From Trametes villosa (taxonomy: Eukaryota > Basidiomycota > Agaricomycetes > Polyporales > Polyporaceae), in the NCBI GenBank assembly GCA_002964805.2, contig PUDQ02000117.1, positions 35,173 through 99,172 on the forward strand: a DNA stretch of 64,000 bases, read 5' to 3'. Below, piece after piece: positions 12,601 to 24,949 of the stretch; positions within the stretch are counted from its first letter, which is position 1; each line of letters opens with the position of its first letter. The notes beneath the pieces were generated by a model that saw only the letters and a list, made by a program, of their open reading frames with translations, was not told where the DNA came from and searched no databases. Made by a program: the position numbers and the translations under genes.

Positions 12601-13346
12601 ACCCCGGGAAGAGACCGAAGGAGAGAAGCTGGAGCGGATCGGGAACGCGGGTGCCGTCGGCAGTACAATGACAGAACTTCAAGTACATCGGGTGGATGCC
12701 ATGCTGATGGACGACGGTCATCTTCCGAGGTCGAGTGCTGGCTATGCACGGCTGGCCGCCATGGCCAAGGCAAACCACCAATCCTAGGTCGTAGAGCGAT
12801 CGACGTTGCCAGAAGCGAAGAGTCGGGTCCCATTCCTCGATGCGGTGAAACGGGTTCCGTGCATGGGTGCCGACGACGCACTGCTGACACTCCATGGGGG
12901 CATGGAAACAGTCGAAACAGCGGTAAACGCGCTGTGATTGATCCAGAGCGGTCGTACACGAACCGCACGTCAGAGGATACGTGGGCCCGGCTTCACGAAG
13001 CAGAAGAGTCTTCTGAGCCTTCTTCGCCCAGCCCTCTAGGAACTGCTTCATCCTTTGATGGGGGTGCTACGATAGGTCAGAAAGCGAGATAGATGGGAAT
13101 GAAAATGCCACGTACGATGGTGTTGCTGACCTTGGCCTTTTTCTGTGGGCCACCATCCCCCTCTCCGGTCTCTCCATCGCCCGGACGGGCCTTGATCGAG
13201 CACTCGGTCTCCGGAGCGACAGTTGGGTGCGCGGGTGCGGGTGAGGGCTTCGAGCCCGCGAAGGGGTCTAGACGTCGCGACGGCGTCGATGGCTCTCCGC
13301 GCTGGAGTGTCGGTACATCTCGGACTTTGCGCTTCTTCGACGCCAT
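9700..13346 (-). mobile_element. KDZ-type DNA transposase gene with CxC2-like zinc finger
   Basis: Minus-strand multi-exon gene. The start at 13346 gives MASKKRKVRD, a basic nuclear-localisation-like N-terminus. The next exon (13051-12450) carries a cysteine cluster (CGSC, CFDCF, CQQC) as in the CxC2-like finger of Kyakuja-Dileera-Zisupton transposases, followed by the SLYDLGL and CLGHGG region. Further exons give DGNFHQSLK and GAGYFANERDF (12170-12010), then GYDVNCQY, PKFHGAAHRLWC and GVGMTDGEALERIW (11705-11450), the conserved catalytic-region motifs. The C-terminal exon is 10932-9700. Frames are long and without obvious internal stops, so the gene may be intact. I could not define terminal inverted repeats or a target duplication, so the ends of the element are unknown. 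Confidence 0.8.
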
Positions 13347-14876
13347 CGTGGGTAGTGACGCGGAGACGGCGCCCGGATTACAGCAGGAGTATACGAGGGA
13401 CCAGGGTTCGCAGAGGGTTCGCAGAGAACGGGGGGAAGAGTATGGGGGGTCCGTGAGCTGCCGTCTGACAAATTGTTCCCTCTCCCCTGATGGACTAGCG
13501 CATCTCTCCTAGTCGCAATTTTGAGATCCGCCTTCGGCCTTTCAGTGCCGAATACGAGCCGTGGACATATGCCGGAGAATTACATGGCTTCATACGCATA
13601 GACTACAGGGGTGACGGAAGGTGTAACTGAAAGATGCATCGGAAGCCGTACACACGAGTATCTGGGTTCATGGCAAGCCATGTAAAAGAAGATACAGCAC
13701 ATACAGGAGGCCAAGGGGTATGCACAGGCAGGCTTCTATGGGGGAATATCAAAGGCGGAAAAGGAAGAGACGGTGTGGTGTATGGGCCGGTCAGATTCGC
13801 ACTCCGTCGCGCCTTCACCCCTCGGAGGCGGGAGTACACGGTAGAGACCACAGTATACGAGGTGTCGACGCCCGCAAGGAACAGTGGCGAGTCGGCGGAG
13901 TTGTGTTGGTCGAAGGCGTCGTGGATATAGCATGATGGAGCGATCATGGCCTGCGCGAGGGGGTTCGATGCCGTGGTAGGTAGTGTCGGAAGAGGCACAC
14001 CCAAATGCCGACTGGGGTACGCCCAGGGCTAGGGTGACCTAGACGTGGACACACGACGGCACTATGGCCGGTGTTTAGTCCTACGCCATGGTAGGGGGAG
14101 GTGGAAGAGCACGACGTTGATGTCTTGTATCTACAGTTTGCGTTGGTCAGATCAAATGGATAATGTGTCACAGGAAAACACTTACGCACCATTCCGCGAC
14201 GCTCACCAGAGAGATTAAGAGGTAGAGAGAGAGAGAGCCGGTTGTAGATCGACGTAGGTGCAGAGTGTGCGGAGAGGTGCGGAGGCAGGTCGTGAAGCGC
14301 CCGTTGTCGCAAAACGTCTAAGTCCAGCTTCCCAAGGGCACTGCCAAAGTCGAACCAAGCGCAGCTGAGCGGCATCGCGGTCAGGTGACGTGCCCCAACC
14401 TCTATTTTCCCACGACTCGCAGAGGCGCCCCACCCCGTTCAGGGAATGGCGCTGCTGTTGACATTGTCCTCACGTCGAGCTCGGTCGCAAGCCCCAAGCT
14501 GGCGTCGGTCAAGCACGAAGGACAGAAGATCAAGCTACGAGTCCTGGGCTGAGCAGCGAGACATACGTCTCACGCTGCTCGCTGCAATTGGACACTACCT
14601 CTCGAGTGGACGAGACCGTTTGTCTCTGTCCCCGGGGGTGCTCAAGCTCAAGATCGACCACCGGCAAACCGTTCGTCCCAACCCGCACGACTCTACGCCC
14701 CGACTCTCTCGTTTGGCTCTACCGACACTGCAAGTCCCAGCAGCTGGAGGCTTGATCACCATCGAGCCCCGTCATCTCAGCCTCCCGGTTGTTACATCTC
14801 GCGATAGGAGTGCATACGTGAGCACTCTCACTATTGTCACGTTCGGTCTACTGTTCACGGCGTAAGCCAGATCGCC
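13347..14876. other. Intergenic between KDZ gene and orphan cluster
   Basis: About 1.5 kb. A stretch at about 14446-14555 on the plus strand reads SGNGAAVDIVLTSSSVASPK in one frame before a TGA and could be an isolated exon, but no partner exon was found. A short AG run lies at about 14221. Nothing else is supported. Confidence 0.35.
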
Positions 14877-17426
14877 ATGGCGTCGACCTCACCAACTACG
14901 CCGTCGTCTCCCCTTACCCCGATCCCGGAGTCCCGCCAATCCCCTCAATCCTCGCGGGCACACTCCCCATCATCCGCTTCTCCACCTCCTGTCCAAACCC
15001 AAACCGCGCGCGAGCTCTCTCCCTCAGAATTGGATGCTGCGGTATGCAAAGCATCTACCGTTACACGAGTGCCGCTAATCTCGTTCGTCAGATCACCACC
15101 TCGTTAAGAAGTGAGCACATACCGCGGAGCGATTCGACGAAGAACCCCGACGATGTCAGCGGAGAAGCCGAGGCAGGTGCCACCCTGCGCCCAACTAGGC
15201 GTGGAAAGCGTTAGTAACTAATCGTCACTCGAGGTTGCTGAAACTGACCGTCCTGCAGACGTACTCGGGAGTGTATCGGCATATGACGCCATCGTGGCTG
15301 CTCCCGGGTTCAGCGGCACCTCCGTCTTCACGACCCCGAACCAAGACTGGGTCCCCGAGTTTGCCACAGCCCACGGCGAGATCACCACGTTCGCGGACGG
15401 CAAGTGGGGACGGCACGAATACTCCAGGTGGCCGCAAGCGTACTCCCGAAACAGTTTCCACGTTGCCTGTATCCCGCGTTCCCCCCGCCTCGATGGAGAC
15501 ACGACGGGCCCCTCTTCCGTTCTGTGGCGCACCCTGTCGGCCAGCGACTGGGAGACGGACGACTGTGGAGTGCCGGGGCTAGGCAAATTGAAGTCCGAGT
15601 TGCTGGAGGAGCTCAGCAAAGAGGCATCGGCGACGATCCAGCGGATTGCAGGCTGTCGGCGCGATGTCAAGGAATGGAACACGGTCGGCAAGTTCCTGAT
15701 CGTCTGTTTACGCCACTGTCTCGACCGCCTTCGCCTTCTTCCCGCCCGGCCAAGCGTCATCATCTCCCTCGCTGCGCACGTGCAACGTCTCTGCTTGGAG
15801 CTCTGCGGACTGGAGATGCTCCTGAACGAGGTGCTCTATCGGATAGAATGCTATTGCCGCTATGATCGCAAGGTACTCAACATCCTCGGCGCTCACACCC
15901 CCGACGGCAGCGTCGTCCAGATCTTGCATCGCGCCGGCATCCCCGTCTGGTTCCAGCGACCGCTTACCAAATCCCTCATCATCTACAAGGTGGTCTCGAA
16001 GACCGACATCCCTGTGGAGTTCTCCGGCGTACCTTCGTACCCGCGGCTCGTTCTCGCAAAGCGGGATATCGCTGGAGTGCTGAACACGGCGGGAGAATGG
16101 GCGCGGGCTATGAATGCGATGGTTCGGCGGCAGTTATGCGGGTCTCAGTTGCCGACGCTGGAGGCGGAGCACGCCGACGAGCCCCCCGGGAAGCGGGCTC
16201 GCCAAGACGTCAGCGCGGAGGCAGGGTGGAGTAGTTCGCTGGGCCCAGCCACGCCAATCTACGTGGTTCGCAACCCGGAGAGCGTTAGGGCACTGGGGCA
16301 CGACCTGCCCGTGGCGGGAGCGCCGCGATCACAGTCCGACCCTTCGGGGAAGAAGGTCAGGCGGAGACCGAGGCACGCTCGTAAAAAGGCGGGCAACGTC
16401 ACCGCGCCGACGGCGGCCTCGTCGGCGACGTCTACGTCGATGGCTGGACCTTCTGGTGTGTCCGACCCTAGTCCAGCCGGTTTCAGCATGAACCCGTTCC
16501 GCCAATACTACGCGTCCACGACTGTCTCGATCTCCGACCTCTGGGCACAAGCTCTTTCCGATGTAGGCACCCTCCCGCAGCCCGCGCAGTCCGTCAAATA
16601 CTTCTTTCCTCCCCCGTTTCTGATCGACAAGCTGGTGGGATACGAGACCAAACCCGAGAAGGTGGCGCGCTACCTCCACCACCTCGTTACCATTCGTACG
16701 TTTTGCCGTCTCCGCCTTTTCGACCCCACCATCGCCGGCCGGCCCCTAACTGTCTCCGAATGGCGCGACGCGCTGTGGGGTGATTATGAGATCGACGACC
16801 ACGATGACAACAACATGGGCGGCCGTGCCAAGCTCCGGCGTGAGGTCAAGAACAACCTCCGCCAGCTCTTCGGACGTCTAGCGTCCCTGCCATCTTACGA
16901 GAGCGGCTCCGCCCCCCGACTTCACGACATTCCTGTGAGCCTCCACACGGCCGCGTCAGACCGGAGCGTTCAGTGCACGCTAGTTTGGGAGGCTCATGAA
17001 GCCAACTGGAGATGCGAGCTGCTGGCCCTGGATGCGCTGATGGTAGGCTCGAGCGAGTTGCCCGAGCTGGAGCGATGGGATCGGGAGGCCCTAGTGTCAG
17101 AGGTGTGGGGTGAAGAATCGTCTGGCATCAACCTCGTACCATCGGCTGCCGAGTGCGCCCGGTCCCGGCACTGTTGGATTTCTGACCCTGTCGAGCTCTG
17201 GGAGCCGAACGTCCGCCGCCACTGCGCCTTCCTCCAAGTCCTAAGTCGGTGGCCTGGTTTTCCGCCTGCGCTGAAAAAGGCGCGCGTCGGGGACCCCAGC
17301 TGCGACCCCGATGTGTACAAGAACTGCCTTCTCGTCGCCATCCAGTTCTACGTCAAGACATTCATCGTCAAGTTCCACCGCCTTCCCACTCCGCCGGTGT
17401 TCGTCGATGCCCCGCAGACGTTCTGA
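14877..17426 (+). CDS. Large orphan protein, gene A of a co-directional cluster (816 aa)
   Basis: Exons 14877-15041, 15092-15209 and 15259-17426 join in frame and give 816 aa. The first 55 residues are Ser/Pro/Thr-rich and probably disordered. Residues about 100-380 form a folded-looking region with many Leu, Cys and Trp (a run near CLELCGLEMLL and YRIECYCRYDRKV). A basic, Ala/Ser-rich linker (about residues 420-510, with KKVRRRPRHARKK, a likely nuclear signal) joins a second folded region starting at MNPFRQYYAST and ending near the C-terminus. There is no signal peptide or membrane helix. I do not recognise the family. The next gene starts 280 bases downstream on the same strand. Confidence 0.7.
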
Positions 17427-17705
17427 TGCACTGCGGTGAGTTTTTTTCTTCGTGTTTCACCGTTACTCAGGGCTTATTAGCGTATCTTTGCGCCGCTCAT
17501 CTCAGCTCGGGTACCTGTAGCTAGTTCGTCACCGCGAGAGACCATGTGATGTGTATCTACTAGTAGCGGCATTTCCCGAATGGGGGCCGTCCCGCTTTTG
17601 TCAGTTGCGCGTAGCGCGGGCGTTGATTTGTCGGGGTCTCGTAGGTAGACATGTACATGCTCTCGGACTGCTCCCCGTTTTCTTGTCGCTCTCTCACTCT
17701 GTACT

Positions 17706-19659
17706 ATGGGTCGATCGAACTGGCGCCTGCAGGAAATCGAACTTCTAGAGGAGGTCGCTAAGAGCGCAGAGGGCCGCGGCTTTCTGCTGTCTGCGGCCAA
17801 GGGAGACAGTGGCTGGCATGTAGACGCTGCCGCCTTCTTCACGACGTGTTACGATAAACATTTCGGCAAAGTCTGCTTCAATGAAGAGACCGACGCAGAG
17901 TTCGTTCTTCGGCAAGCAAGGCAGCCAAACGCGAAGCTTGTTCGTTTCGAGGCGGAGACAGATGCAGACCGTCAGGCCAGGTGTGAAGGAATCCGAGCCG
18001 TGAGTGCTACTTGTCGTTCTCGACGCGTCGACCTGACGCCTTGTCGCACGCAGCGCATAGGAAGTTACCTGGCGAGGATCAGCCCGAAAAATGCCCGAAA
18101 CGTATCGCGCGCCGCTGTCCCCGCCCCATCTCCCCTCGGCCTCTCGGCCTCCGCCCATCTCGGCGTCGTCGTGCCCAGCAAGGAGGGCGTCACGAGTGGT
18201 CTTCTCGAGTTCAAGAGAAGCGCCCATCCTGACAAGCCCGGAATGGTCACCACCGCTGACGGCAAGACGGACATCGCGGCATGGAATCGCCAGTGCAAGA
18301 AGGCTTACGACAACTGCGAACAACGGGAGGACTTCGAGCAACGCGCGGTTCAAAGCAATGCGGAGCGACGAGAGTCGTCGGGTGAAGCTGCATCCCAGAC
18401 AAGTCGCGAGAGGTGTGTATCTCCTCACGTCCTGTCTTTTGCGTCATTGACGCAGCATGATAGGAAGGCTCAGACGCTCCCCCCATGGCTGACAACGGTA
18501 TGCGACATGATTGAGGTCGAAGTCGGATGGATTGGATGGTTTCCCGTTGGCGGCCTCGACGAGAACGGAAACATCAAGTGCATCTTGTAAGTCGTCGCAT
18601 CTGCTGGATCAACATCTATTAACGTGGTCGATGCAGCCCGAGCACCGGAAGTCTTAACGGTGTCACTTTCGAAGAGTGGTTGGCGAGCAAAATAGGATGG
18701 TCGGTCAACCGTCTGAGGCTCGCATTCGACAACTACATCCACGAGGTTTTCGATCGTGAGACGCGTTCTCACTCCCTACCCATCACTGTATCGCTGATGT
18801 TCGCCTTAGCGGCCGAACGCGTTCAAGACAGCTCAGCTAACTCAGCTGCCCCCAAGCACGAGTCTTCACCATCAGACACGGCACTCAACACGGGCTCCGT
18901 CGCAGACATATCGTCCTCCCCCGACCATTCGGAAAGTTCGACGTCGGCCTCAAAAGATGCGCTCGTTGGTGAGCCACCGGTCTCACCTGCAGCTACTCCG
19001 CGTTCGTCCTCGAGGGACGAACTCCGGTCGTCGCCAAGTCCTGAACTGCTTTCGTATGTCGTTGTTCACGCTGCCGAAGCTGTTCCTAACGCCATCTTCA
19101 GTCCACGAGGTGACGAGACCTCGCCAGAGGTGCAGGTGTCCGCCCAGCGCCTCGGCGGCGATGCCCCGGACGGCCTTGCATCGTTGAGGTATGTGCCTCG
19201 TTCTTCAAGAGGCTGATCGCTCTGATTGTATGTGTCAGCGCGCCTGCTAAGACTGGCAAGCGGGCTCCGCGTACGACTCCCAAGGTCGCTACACGGAGGA
19301 AACAACCGGCTGTGCGTAAGGCCGCGGACGTCGCCAGTGAACCTGCACGACAGGGTACGCCACAGCCCTCGGACAGCGCAGGACGCCCGCAGCGTGTCCG
19401 CCAGAAGACGGCACGCGCCCAGAAGATCAGTCCGTGAGTATCCGTCGCTGCGTAACCAGTCTTACGCTAATCCCATGCCCCAAAAATTCGATCTTACAGC
19501 AGAAAATATGCTTCGAGGCGTCTACAGGATGCGGAGGACGCCGCGCGGATCGCGGGCGGTTCTGCCTTGCCGGAGATCTCCACTTCCAAGAAGGGGGGAT
19601 CCAAACGCAAGGCGACGGAATCGGGGGGTCAAGGCGAACCCAAGCGACGCCGTCGTTAG
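17706..19659 (+). CDS. Orphan basic protein, gene B of the cluster (about 560 aa)
   Basis: Six exons: 17706-17999, 18054-18412, 18464-18586, 18637-19188, 19239-19433, 19500-19659; frames join to give 560 aa (an alternative acceptor at 18061 shortens it by two codons). The N-terminus (MGRSNWRLQEIELLEEVAKS) and a DAAAFFTTCYDKHFG stretch resemble the N-terminal region of multicopy Agaricomycete proteins of unknown role. A central conserved-looking part has LPPWLTTVCDMIEVEVGWIG and GGLDENGNIKCI, then TFEEWLASKIGW. The C-terminal third is Ser-rich, then strongly basic, ending in KRRRR, so nuclear location is likely. Function unknown. Confidence 0.65.
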
Positions 19660-19763
19660 CTCGTCTCGTAGCGTAGAAATTTTCGGGCGGCTTGTAATGC
19701 GCTGAGATCCTGTTCTGGCGATGCCTGGTGCCCGGCAACGCGGAGGAATGAATCGAGCCTAGG

Positions 19764-22700
19764 ATGTCAGATGCCATCTCCAGAAAACGATCTGCCGAAC
19801 GCGTCTCAGCTCCAAGTGCGCTCATGACTCCCCGTTCCCGATCTGAAGGAGAGCACGGCCGAGGGACCACTGCGCGGCCGAATGACGGCACCCTCCTGAG
19901 GCAGCATAAAAGGGTTCCGCACGCTGCTTTGCTCTGCAGGCTGCCCTCGACACCCGTCCTGCCCGCCTACCTTCCGCCGCCTACCCCCCGCTGCCTACCC
20001 CCCGCCGCCTACCTCCCACCGCCCGGTACCCGCCTTCCGCCACCCGCCTTCCACCGCCCGCCTTCCACCGCGATGACACCGTCTCCGATCCTCGTTGGGC
20101 GTAGGAGCGAATACTCCCGTGCCCTCCGCCGGATCTGTCGGTTGGGTGCAGGATCCCGCCTTCCCTACGACCACTCCATCAGCAATACGGTTGCTTGTCG
20201 CAACTGTGGGGCTGTCGGTTGCTGGAACTCCTCTATCACCTACAAGCAGGGACATGCTGGAGAATGGCATCGCGTGGTGAGCTCCTCGCCTCTCTACCGC
20301 TCACACGCAGCTTACCTTTGATTAGTGTGCCGCGTGCGACAAAGTCTACTATCCTATCCAGCCCGATGTCTCCGAGTTCCAGCTCGGGCTGATCGAAGCT
20401 CAACGACGCGAAGATCAAGGGCTTCCGCCCCTGCCTCGGGTGAGTATATCACGCAGAAACCAACGTAGAGGTTGACTGACACGAGGCGTTGTAGAGCGCG
20501 GAGCGTAGCGTGGAGCCCTGGGACGAATCTATGGTATATATCGAAGGCAACCCGCATGCTGACTTGCTCACGTTCTCGTCTAGGAGTATTCGCCGACTCT
20601 TGGGGGGCGTTCTATATCGTTGCCGCAACTGTCCCTGGAGAACTTCTCCCTGGAGAGCTTTTCCCTTGGCCCGGAAGAAGCCGTATGTCTCCCATGTCCT
20701 GCAGGTAGCTAACGAGCGTTAATGACGTAATACAGGGGCCGTCTACAGCTGTTCCCAGAGGCAAGCGCAAGCGCTCTTCCGACGATGCGTGTGCGCAGGA
20801 TGAGGCAGTGGCTCGTGTGCTACAAGCGCAGTTTGACGAAGAGGTATGGTGTGTTAGGTCCAGAGGAGAGTGATTGACTAACCGCCAGAACATCAGGGGC
20901 AGCAGCTGATCGAAGAACGCACCCTGAACATACAGTCGGGTTCTGTTCAGCAATCTGCTGCAACTCCACGGAAGCCCCTCGCCGTCATAAACACCTCCAT
21001 GGATGAAGTTCTCGCCCGTAACCTTCAAGAGCAAATCGACTCCGAGGTATGTCGTAATCACGCTATCATAGTAGCGCCATGCTGACCAATCCATAGGGCA
21101 AAAGATCTCGCAAAAGGCGCGCAGAGATGATGCAGCGCGATGCGGTAAGGGCTGGCGGTGGTATGCAATTGTGCCTCGCCTGACTCTCACGTTAGGCTGC
21201 CAAGATCACGCGGGAGGGCAAAAAGCTGCGCAGCTTGGCCGACCTCGGGGCGGTAAGTGTGCCGCTCCATGACCTAATTTCCACCTTACTGACTTCTCTT
21301 GTGATCAGGAACTTGCCTCGTGGAGTCTGGATCCTTCAACGGGGAAAGGGAAAGCTCCAATGAAGGTCGATGCAGGGTCGTTCGGGCCGCTGCTCGGCAG
21401 TTTCGAGCCCTCCAGCAGCGGCCAGAGCAGCGGCGCCGGCGCAAGCAGTAGCCGCCTGCCCTCCTTCCCAGTGCGTTTAACGTCCCGCTAGCTTTCGCAT
21501 TTCTCATCGGCTCCTCTAGTCCTTTCTGAGCTCCGACAGCAGTGACGATGACGACTCCCTCGACATCGGGAAGGAGGCGGGCGACAAGCAGAACGCGGAC
21601 AGCGACGAGCAAGAGAGCGACGAGCAGGAAAACGGCGACAAGGAGAACGACGACAAGGAGAACGACGACAGGGAGAACGGGGAGCAGGAGGCCGGCGACA
21701 GGGAGGGCGACGACAAGGAGGGCGGCGGCCAGGAGGGCGGCGGCCAGGAGGGCGGCGGCCAGGAGGGCGACGGCAAGGAGGGCGACGGCGACGGCAAGGA
21801 GGGCGACGGCAAGGACCGCGGAGGCAAGGAGGGCGACGGCAAGGAGGGCGACGGCGACGGCAAGGAGGGCGGCGGCAAGGAGGGCGGCGACACCTCGAAG
21901 AGAGGCAACGGCGAACCCGTCGCGGAGGATCCTAAGCCGTCGTCCTCCCGTGCGTCCTCCGTACTCTCCTTCCACGACACTTCGCCCCCTCCTCCCAGCA
22001 CACAACCGCGGAGCGGCGCACCGCCCCCTCCTCCCAGCACACAACCGCGCAGCGGCACGCCGCCCCCTCCTCCCAGCACACAACCGCGCAGCGGCGCACC
22101 GTCGTCGCCCATCTCGATCAGCTCATCCCCGGAGCCTCAGCCTAAGCCTTCCGCACCTGCGCGCCGCCGACCTTTGGCCACCATCAGCCTCAAACGTTCC
22201 GGCAAGCGCGTGGGCAAACCTGGCAGGGAGATCAAGCGTGAAAGCCCGGAAAACCCCGCCGTATCCCTCGACGTTCCCCGACTCCCTAACGAGTCGGGTG
22301 GTCATGACGGTGGCACGCCACGCGACGTCCCGGGCCCAAGTGTCGCATCCTTGCCCCCTCCAGACGAAGCCGCCGTCGTCGCGCGGGAGTGGAACGACGT
22401 GAGGCGCTTCGAACTTCTTGTCTCCGTCGAGGCATCGCGAGCGGATAGGCCTCTGGGTTGGTTCCTGCGCTTTGTGATTTGGGACAAGGCGAGTTCAGCG
22501 TCTCCTTAAATGCTCCTGTTGGCTGACCTACAAACAGGAAAATGAAGAGCCTATCCAAAAGCTCATGTACCGCGAGACGGACGGCCCAACCTCTGTCGGA
22601 GCGTACTTCCCGGTTCGCCGTGTCTTCGAGGTGAACGGCGTCGACTCTTTCCAAATCTGGGATCGCGACGGAACTTGCTGGAAGCCGGTACACCTTCATG

Positions 22701-22930
22701 ACAAGCTCGTCGTCTCGAGAGATCGCTGCCACACTGTCCTGGTCCGGTTCACTTCCATTCGGAAGTGCTATCACTTCGAGGAGTTCCTCGTTCAGGCAAA
22801 CGGCGCCTGCCCCTCCTTCGAGCCGATGCTCGAACCCTTTCGCGGCGCGGCATTCTCCGCGCCCATCTCGTCGGCCGCGCAGGTTGCACGGGGCGCAACT
22901 GTCGCCAAGGGCAAGAAGCGCGCGCGGTGA
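19764..22930 (+). CDS. GATA-like zinc-finger protein with acidic and Pro-rich repeats, gene C
   Basis: A chain of about ten exons. Exon 1 ends at 20276 with CRNCGAVGCWNSS; exon 2 (20326-20439) starts CAACDKVYYP. Together they make a CxxC...CxxC finger like GATA fingers, including Trp and the CAAC/YY ending, but the loop between the Cys pairs is longer than usual. Small exons follow (LENFSLESFS repeat; KRKRSS basic patch). The exon after 21528 encodes an acidic Glu/Gly/Asp/Lys repeat and then three tandem 39-bp units giving PPPPSTQPRSG, near 21985-22105. The last exons end in KKGKKRAR-like basic sequence. The intron after WDK (about 22488) starts with GC, not GT. Start at 19764 or the in-frame ATG at 20073. 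Probably nuclear; a DNA-binding regulator is an inference. Confidence 0.6.
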
Positions 22931-23735
22931 ACACTCGCATGCCCGATCGAGATCTTGGTTTGTTGACGTTTCTCGGCGGCTATGGTTACCACTGTTCTGT
23001 GCCTCTCGATTGTGTGTCCTCGTCCCCTCGTCCTTGCTTCTGCTTTTCCCCTTCGTCTCGACTAGTATTCTATATTTGTTCTGGTTCTTTTCTCTTCCGT
23101 GTCTCCTGACTTCCACTCCCCGTGCGCCGAGCAGCCTCCCCGCAGCGTCATACCCCTACTTACGTGTTACTTACGCTGGTCCGCAGCCGTTTCCGCGGGG
23201 ATCGGATCGGTCACGTACAACTTCTGGATCTCGATTAGGTCGTCCAAGGTACCTCGATCGATCGGCGGAAAGTCGATCGTGAACATCAAGTGCCCGGTAG
23301 TTCATCGTTCTTACCATATATACTCTCTAGTCAACAGACACACACCGAGAGGGCGTACTGACCGTCATCGACGTCCAGGCCGCTGTCCTCTCGTGGATAG
23401 GATCTCCTATACAGTCCGCGCGCTCAAGGTTGACAGGGGGGTTCTCACACGGCAGGTTCCAGGTGCGTAAGCGGTGTTTGTACCACGCTTGTGGGGCCGG
23501 TGTCGATCCAAAAAGTCCTAGCTCTCGCCAAAGGTGCAGGACGGAGCCTCGCGCATCACAGTTTTTGGAAGTACGGGCGATGCCGAACACCGCGTGATCG
23601 CATGGTGAGAACTATCTATCACCATTCAATCGCTTACTGCACAGACTTAAAAGTGTTCGTGCGCGCCGCGCCAGTTCCCAGCGTTCTTCCCCCGTTCGCT
23701 CACCACGTCAAGACTACTGCCCGACCGCACAAAAA
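22931..23735. other. Intergenic with a possible exon remnant
   Basis: About 800 bases. The first 200 look like a pyrimidine-rich 3' flank. Around 23352-23460 one plus-strand frame gives GVLTVIDVQAAVLSWIG before a good GT donor, reminiscent of the VTVxDVLxxI motif of DUF6699-type fungal proteins. No complete gene could be built, so it may be a relic. Confidence 0.3.
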
Positions 23736-24770
23736 ATGCCCCCGCCACCCCAGACGGTTATTTGTCGCCGTCTGTTCTGGGGCGGTCCAGGACGCGCCGA
23801 CACGCTCATCCCGCGCTTCGAACCTGACCTCCCCATCGGGCTGGGTGACACAGTATTCCTGTACGCCAACGACTCCACGTATGACGACTGGACCCACCAG
23901 GTAACCATCGGTCGCGCCCGGGTCCTCGACTCGCGGAGGACCGCATTCCTCGCCCACCGCCACTCCACCACGCGTGAGGACGAGCCCCCTTGGTTCTTCC
24001 TCATCGTCCACCGCGACAACGCGCGCATCTCCGCTTGGACCTACGTCAAGTACGTCGCGCGCCGGACTAAGGGATTTCTCGGGAAGATCGCCTGCTGCCA
24101 CGTCGCGTCCAAGGACGTCGATCTTCCCTCCGACACCGCTCAGCCGCCCCCGCCCCCGCCTCCGCCCAGCAATCATTCGAGCCCGTCTTTCCCACCGTCG
24201 GACACGAGCTCCGTGATGTCGGACACCACCTTCGCGCCCGACTCGTACTCCATATGTTCCTCCACCAGCACCGACAAGATCTCCGTCATCGTCTACGGGA
24301 GCGCCCTCGCGAGCGCCCCGCGAATCATGTCGGATCTCGAGCGGACCCGCACCAGCATCCACCTGACCCGCGCGAGCCTCGAAACTATATCCGCGAGCCT
24401 CGAGACGACCCGCGCGGGCACGGAGTCCACGCGCGCGAGCGCCGAGTCCACGCGCGCGAGCACGGAGTCCACACGCGCGAGCGCCGAGTCCACACGCGCG
24501 AGCACGGAGTCCACACGCGCGAGCACCGAGCGCCCCGCTTCGAGCGGTGGTCGGCCTGCTCCACCCCGCGAGCTTCCTCTAGCCGTTTTCGACCGCTTCC
24601 TCTCCAACTTGGAGAGGGTTGAATCCGGGGCTTCCAGGCTTGGACTCATCACCGTCACCGAGTCCACCCAGATCCTCGACGCCGCGGTCGAGGAGGTAGA
24701 GAGGGAGGCACGGGAGCAGGCGACCCAGGAGGACGATGGTCAGGGCAAATACGGGGCCGACGAGGAGTGA
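23736..24770 (+). CDS. Orphan protein with heptad repeats, gene D of the cluster (344 aa)
   Basis: Single open frame of 344 codons. Residues 1-130 look folded (TVICRRLFWGG, WTHQVTIGRARVL, PPWFFLIVHRDN). A Pro run and a Ser-rich linker (about 135-190) follow. Residues about 205-265 contain tandem seven-residue units of the type STRASTE/STRASAE, encoded by 21-bp DNA repeats. The C-terminal part (residues 275-344) is acidic and probably helical (ILDAAVEEVEREAREQA). No signal peptide or membrane helix. An upstream exon cannot be excluded. Family not recognised; same strand as genes A-C. Confidence 0.6.
   Translation: MPPPPQTVICRRLFWGGPGRADTLIPRFEPDLPIGLGDTVFLYANDSTYDDWTHQVTIGRARVLDSRRTAFLAHRHSTTREDEPPWFFLIVHRDNARISAWTYVKYVARRTKGFLGKIACCHVASKDVDLPSDTAQPPPPPPPPSNHSSPSFPPSDTSSVMSDTTFAPDSYSICSSTSTDKISVIVYGSALASAPRIMSDLERTRTSIHLTRASLETISASLETTRAGTESTRASAESTRASTESTRASAESTRASTESTRASTERPASSGGRPAPPRELPLAVFDRFLSNLERVESGASRLGLITVTESTQILDAAVEEVEREAREQATQEDDGQGKYGADEE
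24415..24530 (+). repeat. 21-bp tandem repeat inside gene D
   Basis: About five units of GAGTCCACGCGCGCGAGC followed by a variable triplet, alternating between two subtypes (GCC and ACG). The period is a multiple of three, so copy-number change keeps the reading frame. The encoded heptad could extend a helix. Confidence 0.75.
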
Positions 24771-24949
24771 AGGGGGACGGCGGTGGTGGTGTGGACTCTA
24801 TCTAGTTTGTTTCGACTCTCAGTACTAGCATCTTGTGTTTCCCTGCCCCGGCTCGCCACGAGCGTCCTCTCCTTACAATACCCGTCTCGTACCATCTCGC
24901 TTTGTATCTCAAAGTGCAGATAGACTCGGTCGTTACTGTGACCCATAGC

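Noticed and set aside
15218..15763. 181-codon minus-strand frame
   Set aside because: Antisense to the large exon of gene A, which has splice support and even coding composition.
21286..22112. Minus-strand frames of 265 and 198 codons, one resembling a Leu/Val/Ala-rich membrane protein
   Set aside because: They are exact shadows of the acidic Glu/Gly/Lys repeat exon of gene C on the plus strand.
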